DNA of 64,000 nt, taken from contig AP014719.1 of NCBI GenBank assembly GCA_001549895.1, positions 4,634,618 through 4,698,617 of the forward strand. The letters are read 5' to 3'. This DNA is from Arthrobacter sp. Hiyo8 (GTDB lineage Bacteria; Actinomycetota; Actinomycetes; Actinomycetales; Micrococcaceae). Below are positions 1 through 10,325 of the stretch, one piece after another (the stretch's first letter is position 1; each line of letters opens with the position of its first letter). The notes under the pieces are model-generated. The model saw nothing but the letters and a program-made list of their open reading frames with translations. It had not been told where the DNA came from and made no database searches. A program made the position numbers and the translations under genes.

Positions 1-174
1 GTCATGGCTCCGTTCCAGGTTGCAGCTGCCGGCGCACACGTCCTGAACGTCGTTCCGGCATACCTGGACGTCAAGATCGACGCCCTCCAGGCACGCCTGG
101 TTCGTCGCCCGAAGCGCTCCGAGGTCCCCGTGACCTGCGAAGAGCAGCTCGTGGTCGAATTCTACGCTCGCTAA
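1..174 (+). CDS. rpsD: 30S ribosomal protein S4, C-terminal end (partial at window edge)
   Basis: The frame is open from base 1 to a TAA at 172-174 and encodes the last 57 residues, including YLDVKIDALQARLVRRPKR and the ending EEQLVVEFYAR. This matches the C-terminus of actinobacterial S4, the 16S rRNA-binding protein that nucleates assembly of the small subunit body. The gene starts outside the window. A strong stem-loop follows 13 bases after the stop, so rpsD ends its own transcription unit. The identification rests on the characteristic S4 ending. Confidence 0.85.
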   Translation, partial: VMAPFQVAAAGAHVLNVVPAYLDVKIDALQARLVRRPKRSEVPVTCEEQLVVEFYAR

Positions 175-187
175 TTCCCAGCAAGCA

Positions 188-231
188 CATACAAAGAAGC
201 CCGTGGCACGCGCCGCGGGCTTCTTTGTATG
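188..231 (+). terminator. Intrinsic terminator after rpsD
   Basis: A 16-base arm (188-203) pairs perfectly with 216-231 around a 12-base loop. The A-rich left and T-rich right arms (AAAGAAG/CTTCTTT) give a hairpin that could terminate in both directions. It separates rpsD from the next + strand gene. Confidence 0.8.
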
Positions 232-322
232 TAAGGTACTTGGGGAAGCCACGCCGGGGTGCCTGTGTAGAACCACATGGCGAACCAGCGGCAAAGCAAC
301 AAATGCTAGGAGATGAGTGTCC

Positions 323-697
323 ATGACTGGTGGCGATATTGCAGGCCTGATCGCAGCCGGAGTTTTCGCGCTCCTTGTAGTCCTGTTGGCCGTGCCGATC
401 CTCAAACTCGGGCGGGTCTTCGATGAGGTCCGCACCTCCATCCGTTCCTTGAGCGACGGAGCGACCCCCCTGATGGACGAGGTCACGGCGACGGTTTCCA
501 CCACCAACCAGCAGCTGAAAAAGGTGGATGGCATCACCTCCAACGTTTCCGACGCCTCCGCCAACATCTCTGCCTTGTCCTCGCTGGTGGCCGCAACAGT
601 CGGTTCGCCGCTCATCAAGGTTGCAGCGTTCAGCTATGGAGTGCGCTCGGCTTTTGCCGCCCGCCGCAAACCGGGCAGTGGCCGCCGCAGCCGCTGA
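323..697 (+). CDS. DUF948-type small membrane protein
   Basis: A 124-residue protein from ATG 323 (AGGAG at 308-312 upstream); a GTG at 317 is an alternative start. The N-terminus MTGGDIAGLIAAGVFALLVV is one hydrophobic membrane segment followed by a polar helical region rich in Thr/Ser/Asn, ending in a basic tail. This is the DUF948 pattern common upstream of alaS in Arthrobacter relatives. The function is unknown. It forms a small operon with the next gene, 40 bases away. Confidence 0.7.
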   Translation: MTGGDIAGLIAAGVFALLVVLLAVPILKLGRVFDEVRTSIRSLSDGATPLMDEVTATVSTTNQQLKKVDGITSNVSDASANISALSSLVAATVGSPLIKVAAFSYGVRSAFAARRKPGSGRRSR

Positions 698-737
698 ATC
701 CGTTCGTAAGTCACGACCTTCGTATGTCAGGAAAACT

Positions 738-968
738 GTGAAAAGAATTGTCTGGATGGGGATCGGCATGGCAATCGGAGTCATCGCCTTCCGCAAGATC
801 ACCCAAGCACAGGCCGCCATTGGCCCCGAAGGCCTGAACCGTGCCGTTGCGCGGCTGGCCGACGGCGTGTACGACTTCGCCGACGCCGTGCGCGCCGGAA
901 TGAATGAACGCGAAGTCGACCTCAGGGCCGCGCTTGGCATCGTAGAGTCCGACGCCGGCAGCCGTTAG
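738..968 (+). CDS. Small hypothetical membrane protein (DUF6167-like)
   Basis: 76 residues from GTG 738, preceded by AGGA at 729-732. MKRIVWMGIGMAIGVIAFRK is a short membrane segment; the rest is a predicted amphipathic helix (GLNRAVARLADGVYDFADAV). This gene type sits between the DUF948 gene and alaS in Micrococcaceae. The frame stays open upstream to 528, but that overlaps the preceding gene, so the GTG is preferred. No enzymatic motif is visible. Confidence 0.6.
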   Translation: MKRIVWMGIGMAIGVIAFRKITQAQAAIGPEGLNRAVARLADGVYDFADAVRAGMNEREVDLRAALGIVESDAGSR

Positions 969-1088
969 CAGCCGCGGTTCGCCCAAGCGGCCGTCAACAG
1001 GGCAGAATTAGAAGCTGCGGCAATGGCGCATGCCAGAACCGCGCACAAACTCATGTGCAGTGAATTGAGAAGGGTAAGTAATCAGCTA

Positions 1089-3761
1089 ATGAAGTCGCAG
1101 GAGATCACCAAACGCTGGGTGGACTTTTTTGTCAGCAAGGGCCACACAGCCGTCCCCTCAGCATCGCTCGTATCCAGCGACCCTTCCCTGCTCTTCACTG
1201 TGGCCGGCATGGTTCCCTTCATTCCCTACCTCACCGCCCGCGAGGAGCCGCCCTTCGACCGCGCCACGAGCGTCCAGAAGTGCATCCGCACCGGCGATAT
1301 CGAGGAAGTGGGCAAGACCGCCCGCCACGGCACGTTCTTCCAGATGTGCGGAAACTTTTCCTTCGGGGACTACTTCAAGGAAGACGCCATCAAGTTCGCC
1401 TTCGAGTTGCTCACCAAGAGCGTCGACGACGGCGGTTACGGACTCGACGTCGAGCGCCTCTGGGTGACCGTCTACGAGGAAGACGACGAAGCCCAGGACT
1501 TGTGGCTCAAGAACACCGGCATCCCTGCCTCGCGCATCCAGAGGATGGGGAAGGCCGACAACTACTGGTCCACCGGGCAGCCTGGTCCTGCCGGCCCGTG
1601 CTCGGAAATCTACTATGACCGCGGCCCGGCCTATGGCGCCGAAGGCGGTCCCATCGCGGACGAAAACCGCTATGTCGAAATCTGGAACCTCGTGTTCATG
1701 CAGTACCAGATCGAGAACGTCCGCTCGAAGGTGGACTTCGACATCGTTGGCGAACTGCCCAAGAAGAACATCGATACCGGCCTCGGCATGGAACGCCTCG
1801 CGATGATCCTGCAGGGCGTCGAAAACATGTACGAAACGGACCAGGTCCGTCCCGTCATCGACAAGGCCGCAGCCCTTTCCGGCAAGGAATACACCTCTGC
1901 CGAGTCCGCTGACGACCCGCACCACACGGACGACGTCCGGATGCGCGTCGTCGCCGACCACATCCGTTCGGCCTCATGCTCATTTCCGACGGCGTGTCCC
2001 CGTCCAACGAAGGCCGCGGCTACGTACTGCGCCGGCTGATCCGCCGTGCCGTCCGTGCGATGCGCCTCCTCGGGGTCGAAGAAGCCTGCCTGCCGCAATT
2101 GCTCCCGGCTTCCCGCGACGCCATGAAGGGTGTCTACCCCGTGGTGGAGACCGACTTCGATCGCATCAGCCGCATCGCCTACGCCGAAGAAAAAGCCTTC
2201 CTGCGCACCATCGCCTCCGGCACCGCGCGCCTCGAGGAAGCCGTGGTGCTCTCCAAGGCCGCCGGAAAGCCGCTGTCCGGCGAGGATGCCTTCGCCCTTC
2301 ACGACACCTACGGATTCCCGATCGACCTCACCCTCGAAATGGCCGAGGAGGCCGGCTTGAAGGTTGACGAAGCCGAATTCCGCAGCCTCATGCTGGAGCA
2401 GCGCCAGCGCGCCCAGGCGGATGCCAAGGCCAAGAAGGGTGGACACGCCGACGTCTCGGCCTTCCAGGAGCTCCTGGCCGAGGGCGAGACGGTCTTCACC
2501 GGCTACACCGAACTGGAAGGCGAGGCCGGGTCCGCGGCATCGTGAGCTCCGGCCGGCGTGTTGCCCACGCCTCCACGGGCGACGAAATCGAGCTCGTGCT
2601 CAACGAGACCCCGTTTTACGCAGAGGCGGGTGGCCAGTCGGCCGACAAGGGCCTCATCACCGGTGACGGCTTCGTCGTCGAGGTCCTCGACGTCCAGCGC
2701 CCCGTGAAGGCCTGAGCGTCCACAAGGCTATCGTCCGCGAAGGCGAGATCGCTTCGGACGCTTTGGTGCGCGCCGCCGTCGACCGCGAACGCCGCCACGC
2801 CGCCGAGCAGGCCCACACGGGCACCCACATCGTGCACGCCGCCCTGCACCAGATCCTCGGCCCGGAAGCCACCCAGCGTGGCTCTTTCAACAAGGCCGGT
2901 TACCTACGCTTCGACTTCGCCTGGGGCGAGGGATTGAGCGCAGCCACGAAGTCCGAGATCGAAGAGGTCTCGAACATCGCCATCCGCAATAACTTCCGGG
3001 TGGACACCAAGGTGATGGGCCTCGCCGAGGCAAAGGCCCTGGGCGCCATGGCCCTCTTCGGCGAAAACTACGGCAGCGAAGTCCGGGTTGTGGAGATCGA
3101 CGGCGCGTGGTCCCGTGAGCTTTGCGGTGGCACCCATGTGGCCAACACCTCCCTCATCGGAGCCTGTCGCTGCTCGGCGAGCAATCCGTGGGTTCGGGAA
3201 ACCGCCGCGTAGAAGCCTTCGTCGGCCTCGACGCCTTCCGGCACCTCGCAGCTGAGCGAGCCTTGGTCACCGAGCTTACGGAGATGCTCAAGGTCCCGTC
3301 GGCCAGTTGGCGGACCGGATCTCCAGCACCTTGGCCAAGCTCAAGGCAACGGAAAAGGAACTCGACCGCCTCCGCAAGGAACAGCTGACCGCAGCCGCTG
3401 CGAACCTCGTTGCCACGGCCCAGGATGCCGCAGGCGTCCGGGTAGTGGCGCACGACGCCGGCCACGTCGGGGGAGCGGACGACCTCCGCAGCCTCGCCAT
3501 GGACCTGCGAAACCGGCTCGGCTCCGAAGCTTCCACGGTTGCCGTGGCCGGTGTCAGCAACGATCGTCCGGTCATCATCATCGCCACCAACGAGGCAGCG
3601 CGTGAAGCGGGCGTCAAGGCAGGCGCCCTTGTCCGCGTGGCCGCAGGAATCCTCGGTGGCGGCGGTGGCGGCAAGGACGACGTCGCCCAAGGCGGCGGAA
3701 CCGACGCCGCGAAGATCGCACCGGCCTTGCGGCCGTTGTGGACGCGATCGCCAAGCGCTGA
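1089..3761 (+). CDS. alaS: Alanine--tRNA ligase (six frameshifts, probably sequencing errors)
   Basis: AlaRS charges tRNA-Ala and edits mischarged Ser/Gly. The class II catalytic domain begins MKSQEITKRWVDFFVSKGHT and has the RHGTFFQMCGNFSFGDYFK core. The editing domain shows HTGTH (about 2815-2830) and CGGTH (about 3124), the HxxxH and Cys-x3-His metal ligands. The glycine-rich stretch GGGGGGKDD precedes the C-terminus. The frame breaks near 1971, 2527, 2710, 3163, 3302 and 3731; each is repaired by one G or C in a short run such as GGCC. The corrected length is 892 residues, normal for the family. Start ATG 1089 is chosen because it gives the conserved N-terminus. Confidence 0.93.
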
Positions 3762-3773
3762 TTTTGGAGGCCA

Positions 3774-4349
3774 TTGCGAGCAACGACGACTACCCCCGGG
3801 CATCAAACTGGGGTAGACGTCGGGACCGTCCGTGTGGGAGTCGCCATCTGCGACCCGGACGGGATCCTGGCCACGCCGTTCAAGACGGTAAGCCGGGACG
3901 CCAAGAAGAATTCCGATATCGGGGTCATTGTCCGGCATGCCGATGAGCTCGGCGTAGTCCAGATCTTCGTCGGCCTGCCGCGGACGATGAAGGGCGAAGA
4001 ACACGCTTCTGCGGCCATGGCCACGGACTACGCGGACTTGCTGGCAGCCCACTTGCAGCGCCGTGGACTCGATGTTCCAGTCAACATGGTGGACGAGAGG
4101 CTCAGTACTGTGACGGCCCACCGCAATCTCCATGAAGCTGGCATGAGCAGCAAGGATCATCGTAAAGTGGTGGATCAGGTTGCCGCTGCCGGAATTCTGC
4201 AGCACGCGATCGACATGCAAAAAGCCAGAGGTGCGGATGTGGGCAGGCGCGTGCAGGCGCCGATGCCACCCCAACACATTGACGGTGCCAGTGCGCCGCT
4301 GCCGGCCTCCGGCATTGATCCACACTCTCCAACGAGGGGAAGACAATAG
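3774..4349 (+). CDS. ruvX: RuvX/YqgF-type Holliday junction resolvase-like protein
   Basis: 191 residues, uninterrupted. The RNase H-like fold motifs are visible: GVDVGTVRVGVA (strand 1 with catalytic Asp), VGLPRTMKGEEH and VDERLSTVTA. The family acts in pre-16S rRNA maturation and/or as a Holliday junction resolvase. The start is uncertain: TTG 3774 follows GGAGG (3766-3770) closely, and nothing better lies in frame. The C-terminus has about 40 extra Pro/Ala-rich residues. The stop overlaps the mltG start as TAGTG, so the two genes are probably translationally coupled. Confidence 0.85.
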   Translation: MRATTTTPGHQTGVDVGTVRVGVAICDPDGILATPFKTVSRDAKKNSDIGVIVRHADELGVVQIFVGLPRTMKGEEHASAAMATDYADLLAAHLQRRGLDVPVNMVDERLSTVTAHRNLHEAGMSSKDHRKVVDQVAAAGILQHAIDMQKARGADVGRRVQAPMPPQHIDGASAPLPASGIDPHSPTRGRQ

Positions 4350-6028
4350 TGAGCCCGGTCAACAACGACCCTCCAACGACGCAGCAGAAGACCGTACCCG
4401 GCCTCTGACGCGTCGTGAAATCCGTGCCAGGGAACGATTCCTGGAGACGCAGAACCAGGAGGTGTTGCCACCACCTGTGCCTGTCCACTTTGAACCTGTC
4501 GCAGTCCCGAAACCGCAGCCTGCATACGTCCCGGACTATGCGCCGGCGGCCCCGGAAGCGACCGCGCACGCCGCTGACCTCCACGACGACGGTATCTATG
4601 GCGACGGTAACCATGGAGAAGCAGTCCGGTCCCAAGAGGACCTGCAGGAGCACCCTGACCCGGCGCAGCCTGAAGTTCCCCTGCAGCCCGTTGACGCCGT
4701 GCACCCCATCGACGACACAGTGCAGCCAGAGGTCGAGCACTACGACGTGGCGCACCCCGACGACGTCAGGCACGATACTCTCCACCCCGATGTCGTCGAG
4801 CACGACGCTGTTCACAGCTACGACGTTGCACACGATGACGAGTTTCACGACCTGCAGGCCCATGACGAAGGTTATGCGCACCACGACCCCCAGTTCGACT
4901 ACGGGGTCCACGAGGAGCACGGTGCGCACGACCTCATGGCAGCTGCGACTCCTGCGCCGAAGGTCCCCTCGAAGAAAGTCCGCAGGCGCCGTCGGCTTGT
5001 CGCGCTCCTGCTCACCCTCACGGTGTTCGTCGCAGCGGTTGCCGTTGGTGCACAGTTCCTGAAGCCATTGCTCGGGATGGACAAGGTCAGCGACTACCCA
5101 GGCCCGGGCACCGGCTCGGTCACCATCACGGTTGCCCCGGGCTCCGGCCCCAAGCTGGTCGCGAGCAACCTCCAGAGCCAGCACGTCATTGCCGACGCGG
5201 ATTCTTTCGTGGCAGCCTTCACTGCCGCCGGTGGTGAGCTCTCACCCGGTGATTTCACTTTCAAAACGGAAATGAAGAACTCCGATGCGGTGAATGTGCT
5301 CCTCGGCAAGGATTCTTCCAAGGTCATGTACTTCGCATTGAGTGCCGGATTGCGCATCGGTGAATCCCTTGACGCGATCTCCAAGGGTTCGGGCATACCT
5401 CTCTCCGAATTGAAGGCGCTCAGCGACTCGCCGGCCCAGTTTGGCGTCCCTGCCCAGGCAAAAAACCTGGAAGGCTTCCTGGCACCGGGGAGTACCGTTT
5501 CCCCGTTGGAACCTCTGCCAAGGACATCCTCCAGAAGCTGGTCACGGCCACTACCGACGAGCTCAAGGCCCAGGGTGTCACGGATCCCGCCAAGCAGTAC
5601 CAGACCATCACGGTAGCCAGCATCGTGCAGGCTGAAGGCGGGCAGGCCGACTACGGCAACGTGGCCGGCGCCATTTACAACAGGCTCAAGCCGGGCAACA
5701 CCGAGACGAACGGGCTCATCCAGTCCGACGCCACCGTTACGTACGGCCTGGGTACCAAGACCTTCCACCTGACCGACGCCCAGAAGGCCGACAAGGGCAA
5801 CCCCTACAACACCTACGCCAACGTGGGCCTGCCGGTCGGCCCATCGGTTCACCCGGCAAGACGGCGATCGATGCCGCCGCCAAGCCGACAGCCAACAACT
5901 ACCTTTACTGGGTGACGATCAATCTCGACACCAAGGAAACCAAGTTCTCCAGCACCCTGGCGGAACACCTCAAATACGTTGACCAATACAACGCCTGGTG
6001 TGCTGCCAACGCCGGACGGTGCGTGTGA
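4349..6028 (+). CDS. mltG: Endolytic transglycosylase MltG (three frameshifts)
   Basis: MltG cleaves nascent peptidoglycan at the membrane and may set glycan chain length. The GTG at 4349 overlaps the ruvX stop. The frame breaks at C runs 4369-4371 and 5840-5842 and at G run 5487-5490. Each is repaired by one base, giving 560 residues. Order: an unusually long acidic/His-rich cytoplasmic region (about residues 40-200), a basic stop, one membrane segment (LLLTLTVFVAAVAVGAQFL), then the YceG domain with GEYRFPVGT and the catalytic-region motif ASIVQAEGGQADYGNVAGAI. The stop overlaps the aroE start (GTGTGA). Confidence 0.88.
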
Positions 6029-6891
6029 GTAGACGTGCTGCCGTCCTGGGGCACCCCATCAGCCACTCGAAGTCACCGGCGCTCCACCGAGCGGCCTACG
6101 CGAAGCTCGGGCTCGACATCGAATACTCGGCGATCGATGTAACGGTGGAGCGGCTCCCGGCCTTCATGGCGGGCCTCGTGGACGGGGATGACTGGTGCGG
6201 TTTGTCCGTCACCATGCCCCTCAAGACCGCCATGGTGGACGAAGTCGACGAGGTCCGGGGGGCCGGTGCGTACTTGGGCGTCATCAACACGGTGGCTTTC
6301 GAAGCGACTGAGTACGGCGTGCGGCGGGTCGGCCACAACACGGATGTGGCGGGCATAGTCGACGCCGTCAGGAATGCAGGAGTCAAGGAGCAGCCGGGCT
6401 CGGCGGTCCTTGGCGGCGGAGGGACCTCGGCAGCGGCTATTGCGGCGCTCCGGGAGCTCGGCTCGAAACACGTTGACGTCTTTGTGCGCGACGCCGGGCG
6501 GGCCGCCGAGGCGAAAGCCGCGGCAGCCGCCGTCGGGCTTTCCATCCACCTCCGGCCGATGACCGAAGCGGCTGTTGGCATGGCAGGAGCGGATCTGGTG
6601 ATCTCCACGCTTCCGCCGCGGGCGGCGGACGGCATTGCGGCGCAGCTTGGGCAGCTTCCCGACGGCACGCTTCCCGACGTCGGCACAGGTGTGCTGCTCG
6701 ATGTGGCCTACGATCCTTGGCCCAGCCGTATTGCCGAAGCATGGCGTTCGCGGGGCGGAGTGGTGGTTCCGGGCCTCGAGATGTTGCTCTATCAGGCCGT
6801 GGAGCAAATCCGTTTGTTTTCAGGAGCCGACGTCACCGCCGATGTCATAGATGTGATGTGTGACTCAGTCGGGCTTCCCCGGCGGGTCTAG
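6025..6891 (+). CDS. aroE: Shikimate dehydrogenase
   Basis: 288 residues, intact. It reduces 3-dehydroshikimate with NADPH in aromatic amino acid synthesis. Visible motifs: SHSKSP (shikimate binding), NTDVAG, the nucleotide loop VLGGGGTSAAAIAAL, and a C-terminal PGLEMLLYQAVEQ helix. GTG 6025 overlaps the mltG stop by four bases, which selects this start over the upstream GTG at 5998. It is the first gene of an aro run (aroE, aroC, aroK, aroB). Confidence 0.95.
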   Translation: MSRRAAVLGHPISHSKSPALHRAAYAKLGLDIEYSAIDVTVERLPAFMAGLVDGDDWCGLSVTMPLKTAMVDEVDEVRGAGAYLGVINTVAFEATEYGVRRVGHNTDVAGIVDAVRNAGVKEQPGSAVLGGGGTSAAAIAALRELGSKHVDVFVRDAGRAAEAKAAAAAVGLSIHLRPMTEAAVGMAGADLVISTLPPRAADGIAAQLGQLPDGTLPDVGTGVLLDVAYDPWPSRIAEAWRSRGGVVVPGLEMLLYQAVEQIRLFSGADVTADVIDVMCDSVGLPRRV

Positions 6892-6920
6892 TAAGGGCCT
6901 TACATGGCAGGATTGGATAT

Positions 6921-8120
6921 ATGTTGCGTTGGTTGACTGCCGGTGAATCCCATGGCCCGGCACTGCTCGGAATTGTTGAAGGCGTCCCCGCCGGTGTTGA
7001 ACTCACCAGCGAGGAAATACGTGACGCCTTGGCGCGTCGCCGTCTCGGCTATGGCCGCGGCGCCCGGATGAAGTTCGAGCAGGACGAAGTGACCATCCTT
7101 GGCGGCGTCAGGCACGGCGTGACGCAGGGTGGCCCCGTCGCGATCCAGATCGGCAACACCGAATGGCCCAAATGGGAGCAGATCATGTCTGCCGACCCGG
7201 TGGACCCCGCAGTCCTCGCGGACCAAGCCCGCAATGCGCCGTTGACACGTCCGCGGCCCGGCCATGCGGACTTCACAGGCATGCAGAAGTACGGATTCCC
7301 TGAGGCCCGCCCTGTGTTGGAACGCGCCAGCGCCCGCGAGACCGCCACGCGTGTCGCCTTGGGTACCGTCGCTTCGCAATTCCTGAAGCAGCTTGGCATC
7401 GAGCTCGTGAGCCACACCGTATCCATCGCGAGCGTGACCGTGCCCGAGGGCCGCCCCCTGCCCGTGCCGTCCGACGTCCTGGCCCTCGACGCCGATCCTC
7501 TGCGTTGTTTCGACCGGGAGACCTCCGACGCCATGGTGGCCGAGGTCGACGCAGCACACAAGGAAGGCGAGACCCTCGGCGGTGTTGTCGAAGTCCTGGC
7601 CTACGGCCTTCCGCCGGGACTCGGAAGCTACGTGCACTGGGACCGTCGCCTCGACTCCCGCCTGGCCGCTGCCCTGATGGGCATCCAGGCAATCAAGGGC
7701 GTCGAAGTCGGCGATGGCTTCCTGACAGCGGCCCGCCGTGGCTCCGCCGCGCACGATGAAATCGTCAAGGACGAGACCGGCCGGATCGTCCGCAAGACCA
7801 ACCGGGCCGGTGGCATCGAAGGCGGCATGAGCATCGGCGAAGTCCTTCGTGTCCGTGCCGCCATGAAGCCCATCGCCACCGTCCCGCGTGCGTTGAAGAC
7901 CATTGACGTGAGCACCGGTGAGGCAGCCAAGGCGCACCACCAGCGCTCCGACGTCTGTGCCGTTCCGGCGGCGGGTGTCGTGGCCGAGGCCATGGTTGCC
8001 CTGGTGTTGGCCGAGGCCGTTGCCGAGAAGTTCGGCGGTGACTCGGTCGCTGAGACCGCCCGGAACCTTCGGGGTTACCTGGACAGCATCCCGGCAACCC
8101 TGGACTCGGTCGGCCACTAG
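6921..8120 (+). CDS. aroC: Chorismate synthase
   Basis: 399 residues, full length and uninterrupted. It converts EPSP to chorismate using reduced FMN. Signature stretches: TAGESHGPAL at the N-terminus, RRLGYGRGARMKFEQDE, RPGHADFTGMQKYG and ASARETATRVALG. It begins 29 bases after aroE, and its TAG (8118-8120) shares its G with the GTG start of aroK. Confidence 0.97.
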   Translation: MLRWLTAGESHGPALLGIVEGVPAGVELTSEEIRDALARRRLGYGRGARMKFEQDEVTILGGVRHGVTQGGPVAIQIGNTEWPKWEQIMSADPVDPAVLADQARNAPLTRPRPGHADFTGMQKYGFPEARPVLERASARETATRVALGTVASQFLKQLGIELVSHTVSIASVTVPEGRPLPVPSDVLALDADPLRCFDRETSDAMVAEVDAAHKEGETLGGVVEVLAYGLPPGLGSYVHWDRRLDSRLAAALMGIQAIKGVEVGDGFLTAARRGSAAHDEIVKDETGRIVRKTNRAGGIEGGMSIGEVLRVRAAMKPIATVPRALKTIDVSTGEAAKAHHQRSDVCAVPAAGVVAEAMVALVLAEAVAEKFGGDSVAETARNLRGYLDSIPATLDSVGH

Positions 8121-8686
8121 TGGTCCGCGGTAACTCGGGCGCCGGTTATGGGCGCGCGATCGTTTTGGTTGGGCCAATGGCCGTCGGCAAGTCGGTCATC
8201 GGCCAGCAACTCGCCCAACAATTGGGCGTGCCCTTCGTGGACACGGACGCCGTCATCGTTGAGCACCACGGCACGATTGCGGATATTTTCGCCGGTCGCG
8301 GAGAACACGCATTCCGGGAGATCGAGGCCAGGACGGTGGCACGCGCCGTCGACGCTGCGAACATCAACCGTGCCGTAGTCTCGCTGGGTGGCGGCGCAGT
8401 GCTCGATTCGGGCACGCAGCAGCTGCTGGGCGACTGCACCGTGATCTACCTTGAGTGCGACGCCGAGACTGTCGCCGAGCGCATTGCCCGCAACACAGGC
8501 CGGCCACTCCTGGCCGGCGACGCCATGGCCCGCTGGGAGACCCTTTTTGCCGCCCGGCGTCCAGTCTATGAACGCCTTGCAGACATCATCGTCGACGTCC
8601 GGTCCGGGACAGTGGCGGAAATCGCCCTCCACGTGGAGGAAAGACTGCGTGAATACGCGGCCTTGAAAGAGGAAGTGCAAAAGTGA
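8120..8686 (+). CDS. aroK: Shikimate kinase
   Basis: 188 residues. It phosphorylates shikimate. The P-loop GPMAVGKSVIGQQLA, the DTD shikimate site (PFVDTDAVI) and the LGGGAVLD loop are all present. The GTG start overlaps the aroC stop by one base; the stop overlaps the aroB GTG (GTGA). This spacing implies coupled translation along the aro run. Confidence 0.95.
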   Translation: MVRGNSGAGYGRAIVLVGPMAVGKSVIGQQLAQQLGVPFVDTDAVIVEHHGTIADIFAGRGEHAFREIEARTVARAVDAANINRAVVSLGGGAVLDSGTQQLLGDCTVIYLECDAETVAERIARNTGRPLLAGDAMARWETLFAARRPVYERLADIIVDVRSGTVAEIALHVEERLREYAALKEEVQK

Positions 8687-9774
8687 GCAACGAAGCAACT
8701 GTCATCAAGGTCACTGGCCAGTCCGCCAACGAGAACTATGACGTCGTTGTCGGGCGCGGGCTCCTGGAGACCCTTCCCGCGAAGCTGGGCGAGCGGGTCC
8801 GGCGGGTTCTCGTGATCCACCCTCGTGCCCTGCGCCTCACGGGCGATACGGTCCGCGCCGAACTCGAGGCTGCCGGGTTCACGGCCCTCACAGCCGAGAT
8901 CCCCGACGCCGAAGAAGGCAAGCACATCCAGGTTGCCGCCTTCTGCTGGCAAGTGCTTGGCCAGAACGACTTCACCCGCTCCGACGCCATCGTGGCGGTC
9001 GGCGGCGGCGCGGTCACCGACCTCGGCGGATTCGTCGCCGCAACGTGGCTGCGCGGCGTCAAGGTCATCCACATGCCCACGAGCCTCCTCGGTATGGTGG
9101 ACGCATCGGTTGGCGGCAAGACCGGCATCAACACGGCCGAAGGCAAGAACCTGGTAGGTTCCTTCCATCCGCCCGCGGCTGTCCTCGCGGACCTGGACAC
9201 ACTCCAGACGCTGCCCAAGAACGAGTTGATCTCCGGAATGGCGGAGGTCATCAAGTGCGGATTCATTGCCGATCCCGCCATCCTGGAACTCGTCGAAAAC
9301 AAGCCGGAGGAAGTCACCGATCCAGGCTCGGCGGTGCTCCGCGAGCTCATCGAACGCGCCATCGCGGTCAAAGCGAAGGTGGTTTCCGAAGACCTCAAGG
9401 AATCCGGCCTGCGTGAAATCCTCAACTACGGGCACACCCTTGGCCATGCGATCGAACTCGTGGAACGCTACTCGTGGCGCCACGGCGCAGCGGTTTCGGT
9501 CGGCATGATGTTTGCCGCCGAGCTCGCCCGCAGCGTCGGCCGGCTTTCCGACGTCGACGCCGACAGGCACCGCACCATCCTGGAGGGACTCGGGTTGCCG
9601 GTCACCTACCGCCGGGACCGCTGGCAGGGCCTGCTGGACGGCATGCGCCGTGACAAGAAATCCCGCGGAGACCTCTTGCGCTTCGTGGTGCTCGACGGCG
9701 TCGCAAAGCCCGGAATCCTTGACGTCCCGGACACCTCGTTGCTCTTCGCTGCCTACCAGGAGATCGCATCATGA
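8683..9774 (+). CDS. aroB: 3-dehydroquinate synthase
   Basis: 363 residues, intact. It converts DAHP to 3-dehydroquinate using NAD and a divalent metal. Visible motifs: VGGGAVTDLGGFVAATWLRG, the MPTSLLGMVDASVGGKTGIN loop, and metal ligands around EVIKCG and the NYGHTLGHAIE stretch. The stop overlaps the ATG of the TPR gene. No aroQ is found next to it; a TPR-like gene follows instead. Confidence 0.96.
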   Translation: MSNEATVIKVTGQSANENYDVVVGRGLLETLPAKLGERVRRVLVIHPRALRLTGDTVRAELEAAGFTALTAEIPDAEEGKHIQVAAFCWQVLGQNDFTRSDAIVAVGGGAVTDLGGFVAATWLRGVKVIHMPTSLLGMVDASVGGKTGINTAEGKNLVGSFHPPAAVLADLDTLQTLPKNELISGMAEVIKCGFIADPAILELVENKPEEVTDPGSAVLRELIERAIAVKAKVVSEDLKESGLREILNYGHTLGHAIELVERYSWRHGAAVSVGMMFAAELARSVGRLSDVDADRHRTILEGLGLPVTYRRDRWQGLLDGMRRDKKSRGDLLRFVVLDGVAKPGILDVPDTSLLFAAYQEIAS

Positions 9775-10292
9775 CCACCGAGACCTTCAGCAGCATCAGC
9801 GATTGGCCCACGGGCGGATTCCCCGGCGTGCGCACCAACCCTGACACCCTCCTGCCGGCCATCGTCAACGAGGAAGCCATGCAGTCAGCACTGGCCGAGT
9901 CGAGCGATCCGGCCGACCGCATCATGGCCCTCATGCTCGAAGGCCACCCGGGTGAAGCCGCCGAGTTGTTGGCCGAGGCGCGCTACAACGATCCCGAGTC
10001 GTTCAAATTGCGGATCTTCGAGGCCGAACTGCACCGTGCCACCAACCGCTTTGACCGGGCCGTGGAGCTCTTCCGCCAACTCCTGGGCGAAGTCCACGGC
10101 ACCGCCAAGGAACCTGTCGTCCACCAATATTTGGGGCGGGCCTATTTTGTGGCCGGCAATCACGTCGCCGCTGCAGAATCGTTTACGAAGGCCTTGGACC
10201 TGCGGGTCGCCTTGGCGGCCGACGCTTCGCTGATCTACTCCTCTGCTGTGGCCCTGCAGCGCGCCCGGAACGTCCTCGAGTTCGCCTCCTGA
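9771..10292 (+). CDS. Tetratricopeptide-repeat-like hypothetical protein
   Basis: 173 residues, coupled to aroB through an ATGA overlap. The N-terminus (SSISDWPTGGFPGVRTNPDTLLPAI) is not helical. From about residue 45 there are helix-turn-helix pairs typical of TPR repeats (HPGEAAELLAEARYNDPES; NRFDRAVELFRQLLGE; LGRAYFVAGNHVAAAESFTKAL). No catalytic motif is visible. It is probably a protein-protein adaptor, but its role is unknown. Confidence 0.65.
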   Translation: MTTETFSSISDWPTGGFPGVRTNPDTLLPAIVNEEAMQSALAESSDPADRIMALMLEGHPGEAAELLAEARYNDPESFKLRIFEAELHRATNRFDRAVELFRQLLGEVHGTAKEPVVHQYLGRAYFVAGNHVAAAESFTKALDLRVALAADASLIYSSAVALQRARNVLEFAS

Positions 10293-10325
10293 CACGGGCG
10301 CGGCCAGGCTCGGCGCATTTTGCCG

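Noticed and set aside
71..940. Long - strand frame opposite the rpsD-DUF948 region
   Set aside because: Composition is Arg/Ala/Gly-rich shadow, it crosses a terminator and opposes two credible + strand genes.
1089..3761. alaS as a pseudogene with six frameshifts
   Set aside because: An essential single-copy gene; all breaks are one-base losses in G/C runs and the corrected protein is full length with all motifs.
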